A stretch of 38,482 nt of DNA from Lachnospiraceae bacterium (GCA_022797375.1 JAAWKM010000019.1:1-38482), one strand, 5' to 3'; positions 16,842-25,573 are shown, counted from the stretch's first letter. The notes: a model not told the origin generated them from the sequence alone. A program made the numbers and translations.

Positions 16842-17106
16842 AAAATTCCAGTTATTCTGTGTTTGGAAACGGACGCAGTGTTCCCAGTGCCAGGGCGGGT
16901 TTATTCCATGACAGGGCACGCTTGCGCTATGGTAACCCACGCAGCGGCACATAAAGCCCCTGTGTCCCAAAAGAAACTTACGTTTCTTCTGCCACACAGG
17001 GCTTAAATGCCGGCGGGGTTAAAGTGCACCTGCCATGGAATAAACCCGCCCTGGCATATGGAACCTGCTGTCTTCTGGCAAACTTGGAATTATAACTGGA
17101 AATTTT
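16842..17106. repeat. Foldback repeat, copy A (full length)
   Basis: A 265-bp element whose ends are inverted repeats (TTCCAGTTAT at 16846 and ATAACTGGAA at 17092). Inside, 16888-16910 is the exact reverse complement of 17034-17056 over 23 bases. The middle folds again: GGTAACCCACGCAGCGGCAC opposite GCCGGCGGGGTTAAAGTGC, with an apical hairpin around 16950-17002. The copies at 36172, 36576 and 38355 share this layout. Short open frames inside it are not genes. Confidence 0.9.
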
Positions 17107-17160
17107 ATTGTGTCCTGAATTATTCAGACAAACGGGAGATACTTCAATATTATTTATTAA
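17107..17160. repeat. Flank shared with fragment E1
   Basis: After copy A, the stretch with GAATTATTCAGACAAACGGG and GATACTTCAAT matches 9288-9345 after fragment E1. Two copies therefore share DNA beyond the inverted ends. Either the mobile unit is larger than the foldback part, or the locus has been duplicated. Confidence 0.6.
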
Positions 17161-17172
17161 ATATAATAAATT

Positions 17173-17201
17173 CCCCATGCCAGGTATATTATGGCATGGG
17201 G
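17173..17201 (-). terminator. Terminator of glnN
   Basis: Perfect 10-bp stem CCCCATGCCA/TGGCATGGGG with a 9-base loop. On the minus strand it is followed by AATTTATT. It lies about 70 bases after the glnN stop and directly adjoins the repeat flank. Confidence 0.65.
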
Positions 17202-17273
17202 CAAGTGAATTTTGGATATATAATTATTATTGCCAGATGATTTATTGCTGAAAATTTTATCTTTAAAAGAATT

Positions 17274-19382
17274 TTATACTTCAAATAATAAATCACCATA
17301 TGTTGGTACTGGCCAGAATTCCTGGTCTACTATCATTTCCAGTTCATCAATAGGTGCACGGAGTTCTGACATTGCAGCAAATACAACGTCTTTAAAGAAC
17401 TCAGCCCTTTCCTTGCCTTCTTCCCTGGAAGCCGCTTCTTCTGTTACCTTCTTAAGTTCTGCAAGTGCTTTCTGTGCCTTTGCAAGAAGTGAAGAACATT
17501 TTACAAGCAGTTCTGTCTGTACTGATACATCAGCCTCTGAATATGCTGCCTTAACACTGTTTACTGAATCTGCAAGGCTTGTAATATAACTTATTATAGC
17601 TGGTATATACTGTTTTCCTGCCATATCAATCATAGTTTTAGCTTCTATATTTATAGTTTTTGAATAAGATTCATAATTTATTTCAGCACGTGATTCAAGT
17701 TCAACCCTGTTAAGGACATTCTGCCTTTCAAAAAGCTGTACAGTCTTTTCTTTTGTAAGATATGGTATTGCCTCAACCATTGTTTTAATATTTGGAAGCC
17801 CTCTCTTCTTTGCTTCTTCAACCCATTCATCTGAATAACCATCACCATTAAATATAACCTTCTGGTGTTTGGTAATATTTCTTTTGATAAGGTCTTTAAC
17901 AGCTTTCTCAAAGTCACCAGCCTTCTCCAGTTCATCTGCAAATTCACTTAAGGCATCAGCAACTATTGCATTCAATATAAAGTTAGGGCCTGCAATAGAC
18001 ATTGAAGAACCTAAGCTCCTGAATTCAAATTTATTACCTGTAAATGCAAATGGTGATGTACGGTTTCTGTCTGTTGCATCCTTTTTAATTACAGGAAGTA
18101 CATGTACACCTGTATCCAGTTTTTCGCCCTGTATAGAAGAAGACACATCACCTTTTACAATCTGCTCAATAATATCTTCTAACTGCTCACCAAGGAAAAT
18201 TGATATAATTGCAGGAGGTGCTTCATTCGCCCCAAGCCTGTGGTCATTACCAGGGTTAGAAGCAGAAAGGCGCAGAAGCTCAGCATTTTCATCTACTGCT
18301 TTTATAACTGCTGTAAGGAATAACAGGAACAAATTATTCTCATGCGGCTTTTTACCTGGTTCAAGAAGATTCATTCCTGTATCTGTTATAATAGACCAGT
18401 TATTGTGCTTGCCTGAACCATTTACACCTGCAAATGGCTTTTCATGTAGCAGACATTCCAGATTGTGCCTTTTAGCAACCTTCTTCATAACTTCCATAAC
18501 AAGCTGGTTATGGTCTGTAGAAATATTTGCTGTAGCAAATATAGGAGCCATTTCATGCTGCGCAGGTGCAACCTCATTATGCTGTGTCTTTGAAAGGACA
18601 CCAAGTTTCCACAATTCGATATTTAAATCTTTCATAAAAGAAGCTATACGTTCTTTTATTGAACCAAAATAATGGTCATCTAATTCCTGGCCTTTTGGTG
18701 CAGGTGCGCCAAAAAGCGTGCGGCCTGTAAATATTAAATCCCTGCGCTGTAAATATTTATCCCTGTCTACAAGGAAATATTCCTGCTCAGGACCTACAGA
18801 ACATGAAACTTTTTTAACATCATCATAGCCAAAAAGTTTAAGAACACGCACAGCCTGTTTACTGATTGCTTCCATTGAACGGAGCAGTGGTGTTTTTTTA
18901 TCAAGTGCTTCCCCTGTGTAAGAACAGAATGCTGTAGGAATACAGAGAGTAACACCTGCAGCATCTTCACGCAGGAATGCTGGTGATGTACAGTCCCATG
19001 CTGTATATCCCCTTGCTTCAAATGTAGCACGAAGCCCGCCAGAAGGGAATGAAGAAGCATCAGGTTCACCTTTTATAAGTTCTTTTCCTGAAAATTCAAA
19101 TACAGGGCGGCTGTCTGTTGCAGGGCTTAAAAATGAATCATGCTTTTCAGCAGTAACACCTGTCATTGGGTGGAACCAGTGTGTATAGTGTGTTGCCCCA
19201 TGCTCAAGAGCCCACTCTTTCATTGCATGTGCAACTACATTAGCTATGTCAATATCAAGATCTGCACCACTTTCAAGTGTTTTCTTCCATGATTTATATA
19301 CGTCCTTAGGAAGTTTCTCCCTCATCACATCATCATTAAAGACATCTTTCCCAAAAACCTGTTCTATAACATTTTCTCCCAT
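17274..19382 (-). CDS. glnN: Glutamine synthetase type III
   Basis: Makes glutamine from glutamate, ammonia and ATP. It is the large GSIII form found in Bacteroides, cyanobacteria and many clostridia. The 702-residue product fits the family length. Visible blocks: [16 protein letters not shown] near 80-95, [12 protein letters not shown] near 212 (metal-binding glutamates), [13 protein letters not shown] near 290, [14 protein letters not shown] near 332 (catalytic), and [16 protein letters not shown] near 455. The ATG at 19382 is preferred, with AAGGATGG about 8 bases upstream. The frame stays open for another 51 codons upstream, but that stretch runs through the leader hairpin and promoter and is not coding. 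It is monocistronic, with its own promoter, leader hairpin and terminator. Confidence 0.95.
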   Translation of the reverse strand: MGENVIEQVFGKDVFNDDVMREKLPKDVYKSWKKTLESGADLDIDIANVVAHAMKEWALEHGATHYTHWFHPMTGVTAEKHDSFLSPATDSRPVFEFSGKELIKGEPDASSFPSGGLRATFEARGYTAWDCTSPAFLREDAAGVTLCIPTAFCSYTGEALDKKTPLLRSMEAISKQAVRVLKLFGYDDVKKVSCSVGPEQEYFLVDRDKYLQRRDLIFTGRTLFGAPAPKGQELDDHYFGSIKERIASFMKDLNIELWKLGVLSKTQHNEVAPAQHEMAPIFATANISTDHNQLVMEVMKKVAKRHNLECLLHEKPFAGVNGSGKHNNWSIITDTGMNLLEPGKKPHENNLFLLFLTAVIKAVDENAELLRLSASNPGNDHRLGANEAPPAIISIFLGEQLEDIIEQIVKGDVSSSIQGEKLDTGVHVLPVIKKDATDRNRTSPFAFTGNKFEFRSLGSSMSIAGPNFILNAIVADALSEFADELEKAGDFEKAVKDLIKRNITKHQKVIFNGDGYSDEWVEEAKKRGLPNIKTMVEAIPYLTKEKTVQLFERQNVLNRVELESRAEINYESYSKTINIEAKTMIDMAGKQYIPAIISYITSLADSVNSVKAAYSEADVSVQTELLVKCSSLLAKAQKALAELKKVTEEAASREEGKERAEFFKDVVFAAMSELRAPIDELEMIVDQEFWPVPTYGDLLFEV

Positions 19383-19461
19383 GTTATGTACCATCCTTTC
19401 ATAATCAATATTAACACTTGCCTCTAAATTATAAATATTATAAGTTATATATGCTTTAAAG

Positions 19462-19493
19462 AAAAAAAGCGTACTCAAAAAAATTGAGAACGC
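19462..19493 (-). terminator. Terminator-like hairpin in the glnN leader (attenuator candidate)
   Basis: On the minus strand GCGTTCTCAA and TTGAGTACGC pair with one mismatch and a short T-rich loop, followed at once by seven T. It lies between the glnN promoter at 19526 and its start at 19382, about 80 bases before the ATG. This is the form of an intrinsic terminator inside the leader, so glnN may be controlled by read-through. Confidence 0.65.
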
Positions 19494-19525
19494 CCTTGTC
19501 CTGTACATATTAACCAACTGCATAG

Positions 19526-19554
19526 AATATATCACAATTCAAAGTATTTGGCAA
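19526..19554 (-). promoter_or_regulatory. Promoter of glnN
   Basis: Minus strand TTGCCA, 17 bases, TATATT, each box one base off consensus. The predicted transcript starts near 19518, about 25 bases before the leader hairpin. Confidence 0.65.
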
Positions 19555-19573
19555 CCCTTTTTTTATTTTTTTA

Positions 19574-19640
19574 CATGTCCGTTTCATAAAAATCCCCATG
19601 CCGTGCTTTGCACGGCACAAAATAGCTGGAAGTTCTATTA
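19574..19640. repeat. Repeat tail fragment
   Basis: ATGTCCGTTTCATAAAAATC then CCCATGCCGTGCTTTGCACG, followed by AATAGCTGGAA. Apart from single bases it is the reverse complement of 9400-9461. The first motif also flanks copy D at 38342-38357. It is a piece of the dispersed repeat family without the long arms. Confidence 0.7.
19591..19617 (-). terminator. Terminator of the JAMM/MoxR/VWA operon
   Basis: TGCCGTGC, loop of 3, GCACGGCA: a perfect 8-bp stem that on the minus strand is followed by TGGGGATTTTTA. It lies about 70 bases after the JAMM gene stop and is itself part of the dispersed repeat. Confidence 0.65.
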
Positions 19641-19683
19641 GTCTATACCCATTCTATGCAGCTGTTTACTGTTTATACAATAT

Positions 19684-20115
19684 TTAAAATAAACTCTCCC
19701 TGCCTGTTACATTTATTATTTCTTCTATTACATTTTTGTACTTATCAATTCTATATGATTTCAATACAGGAAAACGGGTATCCATTAATGATAATACCAT
19801 ATAGCTTGTATTAAAATCATATGCCAGCCGTTTATCCTCTTCTGAAAGTAATGCCGGGGCAGATGGATGTGAATGGAAATTCCCTGCCATCTGCAGCCCG
19901 TTTTTACGCATATCCTTTACTGCTGCAAACTGTTCTTTTACATCCATTGTAAAATGGTTTATGCTTACTTCAGTATTTGCCAGTAAATATATTTTTTTAA
20001 TATATTTATCCTCCCCATGCTTTATCCCGCCAACAAGCCCGCATGCCTCATAAGGAAGTAAACCAATACAATATTTTATAATTTTAAAATAATCTCTCTC
20101 CAGAATATACAACAT
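19684..20115 (-). CDS. JAMM/M67-family metallopeptidase
   Basis: A 143-residue single-domain JAB1/MPN (JAMM) protein. The full zinc motif is present: glutamate E23 in LPYEACGLVGG, then NFHSHPSAPALLSEED with H81, H83, S91 and D94, matching the H-x-H-x7-S-x2-D pattern. JAMM enzymes cut isopeptide or peptide bonds. Bacterial ones process ubiquitin-like sulphur carriers or peptides, but no ThiS/MoaD-like or E1-like gene lies here. It is the last gene of the LRR-VWA-MoxR-JAMM operon, starting 16 bases after the ATPase gene. The start is uncertain: ATG 20115 or GTG 20124; neither has a strong ribosome binding site, which suggests coupling to the upstream gene. Confidence 0.85.
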   Translation of the reverse strand: MLYILERDYFKIIKYCIGLLPYEACGLVGGIKHGEDKYIKKIYLLANTEVSINHFTMDVKEQFAAVKDMRKNGLQMAGNFHSHPSAPALLSEEDKRLAYDFNTSYMVLSLMDTRFPVLKSYRIDKYKNVIEEIINVTGRESLF

Positions 20116-20131
20116 ATATGCCACATCCAGT

Positions 20132-21652
20132 TTAAAATTCCCTTATATGCTCTTTCCCATATATTTCGTCTTTTTCAAGCATTGAAAGTATCTGTGCTTT
20201 TTTAGTGCCCGCCATTAATTCCTCATTATACCGCAGATATCTTTCACATTTATTTTCTGAAAGATATGAAACTGCCTTGCTGTCCATAGCCAGTTCCGTT
20301 ATAAATACTACCATTTCCTGTCCGTTGCCAAATGCAGCTTCCATAAAGTCAAACACATTTTCAAGGGCAATGCCTGTTTTATCCTCAAGTCCTTCAAGTT
20401 CTGTGTTCCACTTTCTAAAGCCTTCACTTGCCTGGTTAAATGCTTCATTTGCATTGCCAATGCCAGGTTTGTTTTTCCAAATCATTTCTAAAAGCCTGCC
20501 ATAACAGTCTTCCTGCTGCCTTGTATAAAAACCTGCTTTCCTCTTTGTTTCTGTGTCTTCCTCATAATCTTTATAAAGCTGCTCGTAAAAAACGGCGGGG
20601 TTCTGGCATTTTTCTGCTTCTTCCTTAAAATTTTTTAAAAAACTGTACCATTTATCTGCTATAAAATGATATAAAAATGTCTTGTCAAAATATACAGCAA
20701 GCCCGCTGGTTAAAAGATTTACAACACTTAACCTTTCATCAAACGAAGCCCTGCATATCCTTTCATATACAGAAGGCGGCACATTACCTGCAAGAATGTT
20801 GTTAATACCATAATCATCCTGGTACTTTTTATATAAATCAAGATAAGCAGCTACATCCCTGGCAGTCTCTCTGTGTTGTATAAATTCATAAATTATTTCC
20901 TCATCAACATCTATTGAAAGTTCTTTATATACATTTAACAGGCAGCTTAAGTCCTCCCATCCCCTTGCAGTCACAAACTGTATGCCATCCACATCTGCCT
21001 CCGCCTTATAAAAGCTCTGGGGACGCAGTTCAAGATAACTGGTTATTGCTGGATTTATACGGTTCTCACGTGCATACTCACGCCAGACACTGTACTCTGC
21101 GCCTACTTCTATCTTTCTTACACGGTCAAGTGTAACCATATCAAATTCATGAACTGATTTATTATATTCAGGCGGATTGCCAGCAGCAACAATAATCCAT
21201 CCATCTGGCACTTTCCTGTTGCCAAATGTTTTACATTGCAGGAACTGCAGCATTGTAGGTGCAAGGGTTTCAGACACACAGTTAATTTCATCAATAAATA
21301 AAATCCCTTCTTTTAAGCCACTGTCACGGATTTTGCTATATACACTTGCAATAATTTCACTCATTGTATACTCTGTGACAGAATACTTTTCACCATTAAA
21401 TTCTTCTTCCTTAATAAATGGAAGCCCTACTGCACTCTGCCTTGTATGATGTGTAATTGTATATGCAACAAGACCAATTTCCAGTTCCCTTGCTATCTGC
21501 TCCATTATCTGTGTTTTGCCTATTCCTGGCGGACCTATAAGAAGTACAGGCCTTTGTCTGTTTGCAGGTATTTTATAATTTCCAGAACTGTCTTTCAGAA
21601 GATATGCCCTTACAGTGTTTTTAATTTCATTTTTAGCTTTTTTTATATCCAT
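20132..21652 (-). CDS. MoxR-like AAA+ ATPase
   Basis: A 506-residue protein with an N-terminal AAA+ domain: Walker A GPPGIGKT (40-47), Walker B GILFIDEIN (D121, E122), sensor-1 region IIVAAGNPP (N159), and an arginine in LDRVRKIEV near 187. The sequence FIDEINCVSETLAPTMLQFL is characteristic of the MoxR/YehL-type group that works with VWA-domain partners as chaperone-like remodelling machines. The C-terminal 250 residues are helical and not recognised. Its ATG overlaps the stop of the VWA gene by one base (TAATG), so the two are translationally coupled and probably made in fixed ratio. It is cytoplasmic. What it remodels is unknown. Confidence 0.88.
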   Translation of the reverse strand: MDIKKAKNEIKNTVRAYLLKDSSGNYKIPANRQRPVLLIGPPGIGKTQIMEQIARELEIGLVAYTITHHTRQSAVGLPFIKEEEFNGEKYSVTEYTMSEIIASVYSKIRDSGLKEGILFIDEINCVSETLAPTMLQFLQCKTFGNRKVPDGWIIVAAGNPPEYNKSVHEFDMVTLDRVRKIEVGAEYSVWREYARENRINPAITSYLELRPQSFYKAEADVDGIQFVTARGWEDLSCLLNVYKELSIDVDEEIIYEFIQHRETARDVAAYLDLYKKYQDDYGINNILAGNVPPSVYERICRASFDERLSVVNLLTSGLAVYFDKTFLYHFIADKWYSFLKNFKEEAEKCQNPAVFYEQLYKDYEEDTETKRKAGFYTRQQEDCYGRLLEMIWKNKPGIGNANEAFNQASEGFRKWNTELEGLEDKTGIALENVFDFMEAAFGNGQEMVVFITELAMDSKAVSYLSENKCERYLRYNEELMAGTKKAQILSMLEKDEIYGKEHIREF

Positions 21653-22989
21653 TAGTTATCTCCATTCTTCACATTATGCTGTCCCTGGCCATACAAACCA
21701 TGCAGCTGCGCTGGCTCAATATGCATTTTCATTGCCCAGGGCGGGACTGCGCTGTCATCATAATTATCTGCAAAAATAAACGCTGTTTTATATGCAGGCT
21801 TTAACTTTGGGTAAATGCCTTTGCCATCTGTAAAATAGACAAGCCCTCTTAAGTTCTTTAAAATTTTATTTTCAATAAGGCTGTTTACATACCTGAAAAC
21901 AGGCCGGAAATCCGTTCCTCCTCCACCAATAATATGGAAATTACCAAGCACATGTTCCAGTTCTTCTTTCTTATTTATCTCTAAATCCATACGTATATCG
22001 TCATCACACTGTATTATTCTCATATGGCATCCACTGAAAAAGCTGCTCTTTTCAGAAAGTATGTCATATGTCTCCCTCAGGAAATTCTTCACCATTTCCC
22101 CGCTTGTAGAACCACTTGTATCAACTGCTACAACAAACTCTTTTATTTTTACTGACTCATGTGATTCTAATGGCTCTATTAATGGCATGTTGCCATACAG
22201 TGAAAGCCCGTAAGTATAATAATTCAAATCAAATTCATCAGGATTACATTTCAGTTCCTCATGAAGCACAGCAAATTTTCTTAAAAAACTGCTATAACTG
22301 CGCTGCCCTTTTAAAATCCTTGCCCTTTCATCAAATATCTGTGCTCCGTCTTTTTCTTCATCCCCCCTGCTTTCAAGTTCCATTTGTGACTGCCTGGCAA
22401 TCTTATCCCATTTAGACTGGGAATTTATTGCAGCAGATGGCATATTTTCTTCTTTAGGCCAGTAAATATGGCTGTCTGTGTAAAATTCCTTCTGAAGCTT
22501 TTCTATAACAGTATTATCTGTTTCAAAAAGCCCATTGTAAATAACAGGTGCAGACACTGCCTTTCCATACTGGTTTATCTTTTCATAAACATGCTGCCTT
22601 ATAAAACTTAATGGTCTTTTCAAGGCAGGTTTATCTAAGCCGTCAATAGTATATTCTGTAATAATGTCACATGCTATATCCCACAAAACCCTGCTCCTGC
22701 CACCACAAAGCCACAAATGCCCATAAATACAATGGAGTATACTGTGAAGATACAGCCTGTTTAAAAAACGTGAATTTGACTTAAAGACCCTGAATAACTG
22801 GCTGGCAGAATAATACAGGAATTCCCCGTCTGCCGCCAGGGTATCAATATTACTGTCACTTTTCCAAACAAGCCCTGATAATGCCACATCCATAAACCTA
22901 AGCTCCATATAAAGTTCATTTCTTGTAAAGCTAAGTATTCTTTCTGACATTTCCTCTTCCCACTCTGACTGGGTAATTTTATGTGCCAT
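21652..22989 (-). CDS. VWA-like domain protein (DUF2201-type, degenerate metallopeptidase-like N-terminus)
   Basis: A 445-residue protein. The C-terminal half is a von Willebrand A domain with an intact metal-ion-dependent adhesion site: AVDTSGSTSG (D290, S292, S294), T359 in GGGGTD, and D388 in YFTDGKG. The N-terminal part resembles the DUF2201 putative metallopeptidase domain, but where HExxH is expected it reads HSILHCIYGH (residues 82-91), so the catalytic glutamate is replaced by serine and peptidase activity is unlikely. No signal peptide is seen. Its stop overlaps the start of the MoxR-like ATPase. Such VWA proteins usually deliver substrates to the AAA+ partner. The start has AAAGGCAGGG some 6 bases upstream. 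Confidence 0.85.
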   Translation of the reverse strand: MAHKITQSEWEEEMSERILSFTRNELYMELRFMDVALSGLVWKSDSNIDTLAADGEFLYYSASQLFRVFKSNSRFLNRLYLHSILHCIYGHLWLCGGRSRVLWDIACDIITEYTIDGLDKPALKRPLSFIRQHVYEKINQYGKAVSAPVIYNGLFETDNTVIEKLQKEFYTDSHIYWPKEENMPSAAINSQSKWDKIARQSQMELESRGDEEKDGAQIFDERARILKGQRSYSSFLRKFAVLHEELKCNPDEFDLNYYTYGLSLYGNMPLIEPLESHESVKIKEFVVAVDTSGSTSGEMVKNFLRETYDILSEKSSFFSGCHMRIIQCDDDIRMDLEINKKEELEHVLGNFHIIGGGGTDFRPVFRYVNSLIENKILKNLRGLVYFTDGKGIYPKLKPAYKTAFIFADNYDDSAVPPWAMKMHIEPAQLHGLYGQGQHNVKNGDN

Positions 22990-23047
22990 ATAAGCCCTGC
23001 CTTTCTATAGCCAAAGAAAAATAACCATCTGCTGCACATTTTACATG

Positions 23048-24016
23048 TTAAAATTCATACCTGTTCTTTCTTGCATTTCCGGTAAATTCATATTTCCATT
23101 CCAAAAGGCTTGCTACACCTTCTCCCCATCCTGACTGGGAAGCTTGTGCCGCGGCATTGCCAATGCTTTCTGCATCTGTATATTTATGCTGGCATATAAA
23201 ATATAAAGCCTCAATATCCCTTTCTTCTGTCAGTATACCCATAATTACAGCCTGGTTGCTTTTAATATATTTTTCATATTTACATTTTGGTATATCATCA
23301 AGCATAAAAGGATACATAAGCCTTCCAAGTGCCATCTTATATATAACATTTACACTTTCTTCTGATGAAGCCTTGTCAAATATTGCATCATACTGCCTGA
23401 AACCAGGAATGTCACCATCAAAGCACTGTCTTGCCCTGAAACCTTCACCAGTAATGTTCCTCCCAAATATATGCGCAGGTGCAATTTCATCATAAGATTC
23501 TGTGTACTCAGGGAATACAAGCATTGCATGTATTTTCCCATTGTCATAAAAGTATACATCAAGATGTGTACACAGGCGCCTCACAATATGTTTAAGCCCG
23601 CCTGGTGTATCTGCCCTGTGTCTTAAATGCAGTTTCGTAAAACTTGTACAATTCATAAATATATCGCTTCCTGTTTCCTTTAAAGAAGCCCCCGCTTCAA
23701 GTGAAACCATTTTGCGGCAGTTATAAAAAGCGTTATTACCAATTCTTTTAATTGTATCTGGCAGGGAAATACTTCCAACATTGTTACCACAAAACTCACA
23801 GAGATGGTTTACTGCTGGCATATTTTCTTCTATATCACTATAATTACCAGCCTTGTTTATTTCTGAGAAGCAATATGCACCAACTGACACTACTTTCCTG
23901 CCATCAAGTTCTTCTGGTATACATACATCTGGCATATCTGAATATACACGCAGTATTTCAGCACCACTGCCTGTTTCCCGCCAGATAAATGCAAGACCGC
24001 CTTTCTCTGTATACAT
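23048..24016 (-). CDS. BspA-type leucine-rich-repeat domain protein
   Basis: A 322-residue protein without signal peptide. Residues 1-130 hold leucine-rich repeats of the BspA/LRR_5 kind: CIPEELDGRKVVSVGAYCF, SISLPDTIKRIGNNAFYNC, SLKETGSDIFMNCTSF. The spacing of I/V-G-x-x-A-F/C-F is diagnostic. Residues 150-322 are unrecognised and include two repeats of a roughly 30-residue helical type (ALYFICQHKYTDAESIGNAA). LRR_5 proteins are often secreted adhesins, but this one should stay in the cytoplasm and may be the binding or target-recognition part of the operon. It is the first gene, 58 bases before the VWA gene, behind its own promoter at 24073. Confidence 0.75.
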   Translation of the reverse strand: MYTEKGGLAFIWRETGSGAEILRVYSDMPDVCIPEELDGRKVVSVGAYCFSEINKAGNYSDIEENMPAVNHLCEFCGNNVGSISLPDTIKRIGNNAFYNCRKMVSLEAGASLKETGSDIFMNCTSFTKLHLRHRADTPGGLKHIVRRLCTHLDVYFYDNGKIHAMLVFPEYTESYDEIAPAHIFGRNITGEGFRARQCFDGDIPGFRQYDAIFDKASSEESVNVIYKMALGRLMYPFMLDDIPKCKYEKYIKSNQAVIMGILTEERDIEALYFICQHKYTDAESIGNAAAQASQSGWGEGVASLLEWKYEFTGNARKNRYEF

Positions 24017-24072
24017 AAATAAACACCTGCCTTATTTTTATGGTATATATAATATTCCTTACCACGTCTCTT

Positions 24073-24101
24073 AGTATACCGCATTTACATGTGAAAAACA
24101 A
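24073..24101 (-). promoter_or_regulatory. Promoter of the LRR-VWA-MoxR-JAMM operon
   Basis: Minus strand TTGTTT, 17 bases, TATACT, about 57 bases before the start of the LRR gene. It is the only good match in the gap between argG and the operon. Confidence 0.6.
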
Positions 24102-24198
24102 TAAATGGTTTTTATGGGCAGAATATTTCTTTGAGAGGTTTAGGAAGCAGGACTGCCAGGAATAGGGCTAGAAAGATATAGAAGGTATAATAATTAAT

Positions 24199-24243
24199 AT
24201 TCCAGTAAAACATGTCTATGGCATAGACATGTTTTACTGGAAT
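24199..24243. terminator. Perfect 45-base palindrome downstream of argG
   Basis: A 22-bp perfect inverted repeat around one central base (ATTCCAGTAAAACATGTC then TATG, its complement after G24221). It lies 39 bases after the argG stop. The stem is long and its lower part is AT-rich, but there is no proper T-run on either strand, so termination of argG is likely rather than certain. Confidence 0.55.
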
Positions 24244-24281
24244 TAGTATATTTAAAAGAAGAAGCATTATATAAAACCAGG

Positions 24282-25508
24282 TTATTTATCCTTTAACTCT
24301 GCAAAAGCCCCCTGCTTCATTGCACGTACTTTTGATGAAAGCCCAAAAAGATTAATAAACCCTTCTGCATCCTTATGGTTATACAACTCTCCAGTTGTAA
24401 ATGATGCGATAGACTCACTATATAATGAATATGGTGATGTTGTACCCATTTTTATTATATTGCCTTTGTAAAGCTTAAATTTAACTTCACCTGTAACATA
24501 TTTCTGGGTTGACTCAATAAACGCCTGTACTGCTTCGCGTAAAGGTGTAAACCATTTCCCTTCATATACGATATCTGCAAATTTATTGCCCATATCCTTT
24601 TTAGCTGTATATGTGTCCCGGTCAAGTATTAATTCTTCAAGCTGCTGGTGTGCTTCCATAAGGATTGTACCACCTGGTGTTTCATATACGCCACGTGATT
24701 TCATTCCTACTACACGGTTTTCAACAATATCAATAATTCCAATGCCATGTTTGCCACCAAGACTATTTAATGTACGTATAATATCAGAAACTTTCATTTC
24801 CTTGCCATTAAGGGTTTTTGGAACACCATGTTCAAATGTCATTGTGACAACTTCCCCTTCTTCTGGTGCATTTTCAGGTGTTGTGCCAAGTACAAGAAGA
24901 TGGTTGTAGTCAGGTGCATTAGCAGGGTCTTCAAGTTCAAGCCCTTCATGGCTTATATGCCACAAATTCCTGTCACGGCTGTAACTGTTGTCAGCAGAAA
25001 ATGGCAGGTTAATGCCATGTTCTTTACAGTATTCAATTTCAGACTCACGCGAATCCATAGTCCATTTGTCATCCCTCCATGCAGCAATAATCTTTAAGTC
25101 AGGTGCAAGTGCTTTAATTCCAAGCTCAAAACGCACCTGGTCATTGCCTTTTCCTGTTGCACCATGGCAGATAGCAGTTGCACCTTCAATACGTGCAATT
25201 TCAACAAGCCTTTTAGCTATAAGCGGACGCGCCATGGATGTTCCAAGCAGGTATTTATTCTCATAAATAGCATTTGCCTGTACACAAGGAACAATATATT
25301 CATCACAGAATTCATCTGTTACATCTTCAATATATAACTTTGCAGCACCACATGCCTTAGCTCTCTCATCAAGACCATCAAGTTCACTTTCTTGTCCTAC
25401 ATCAATACATACACAGATAACTTCATAGTCATAGTTTTCTTTTAACCAAGGTATAATAGCTGTTGTGTCTAGTCCTCCAGAATAAGCGAGAATAACTTTT
25501 TCTTTCAT
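24282..25508 (-). CDS. argG: Argininosuccinate synthase
   Basis: Joins citrulline and aspartate with ATP to make argininosuccinate, the penultimate step of arginine synthesis. The 408-residue length fits. The N-terminus has the ATP pyrophosphatase loop AYSGGLDTT (residues 8-16). Later come [11 protein letters not shown] near 88, [15 protein letters not shown] near 114 (citrulline/aspartate binding), and [13 protein letters not shown] near 182. The start has TAGGAGGA 6 bases upstream. No argH follows in the window: the gene is single, with its own promoter and a strong palindrome after it. A possible ARG box lies upstream at 25634. Confidence 0.96.
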   Translation of the reverse strand: MKEKVILAYSGGLDTTAIIPWLKENYDYEVICVCIDVGQESELDGLDERAKACGAAKLYIEDVTDEFCDEYIVPCVQANAIYENKYLLGTSMARPLIAKRLVEIARIEGATAICHGATGKGNDQVRFELGIKALAPDLKIIAAWRDDKWTMDSRESEIEYCKEHGINLPFSADNSYSRDRNLWHISHEGLELEDPANAPDYNHLLVLGTTPENAPEEGEVVTMTFEHGVPKTLNGKEMKVSDIIRTLNSLGGKHGIGIIDIVENRVVGMKSRGVYETPGGTILMEAHQQLEELILDRDTYTAKKDMGNKFADIVYEGKWFTPLREAVQAFIESTQKYVTGEVKFKLYKGNIIKMGTTSPYSLYSESIASFTTGELYNHKDAEGFINLFGLSSKVRAMKQGAFAELKDK

Positions 25509-25544
25509 TGTAGTTCCTCCTAAAATAAATTATTTATACAGCAT

Positions 25545-25573
25545 ATTATACAGCCATATTTATATTTATGCAA
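25545..25573 (-). promoter_or_regulatory. Promoter of argG
   Basis: Minus strand TTGCAT, 17 bases, TATAAT. The -10 box is perfect and lies about 37 bases before the argG ATG. Confidence 0.7.

Noticed and set aside
16815-16997. Open frame on the minus strand giving a peptide with LGHRGFMCRCVGYHSASVP
   Set aside because: A similar peptide (LGHMGFMCRCVGYRSASVP) is read at 36082-36327, but both lie in the foldback repeat. The likeness comes from the repeat DNA; there is no ribosome binding site and the frame runs through the hairpin.
17869-18672. Long open frame (267 codons) antisense to glnN
   Set aside because: Lies wholly within glnN, which has full catalytic motifs; no ribosome binding site.
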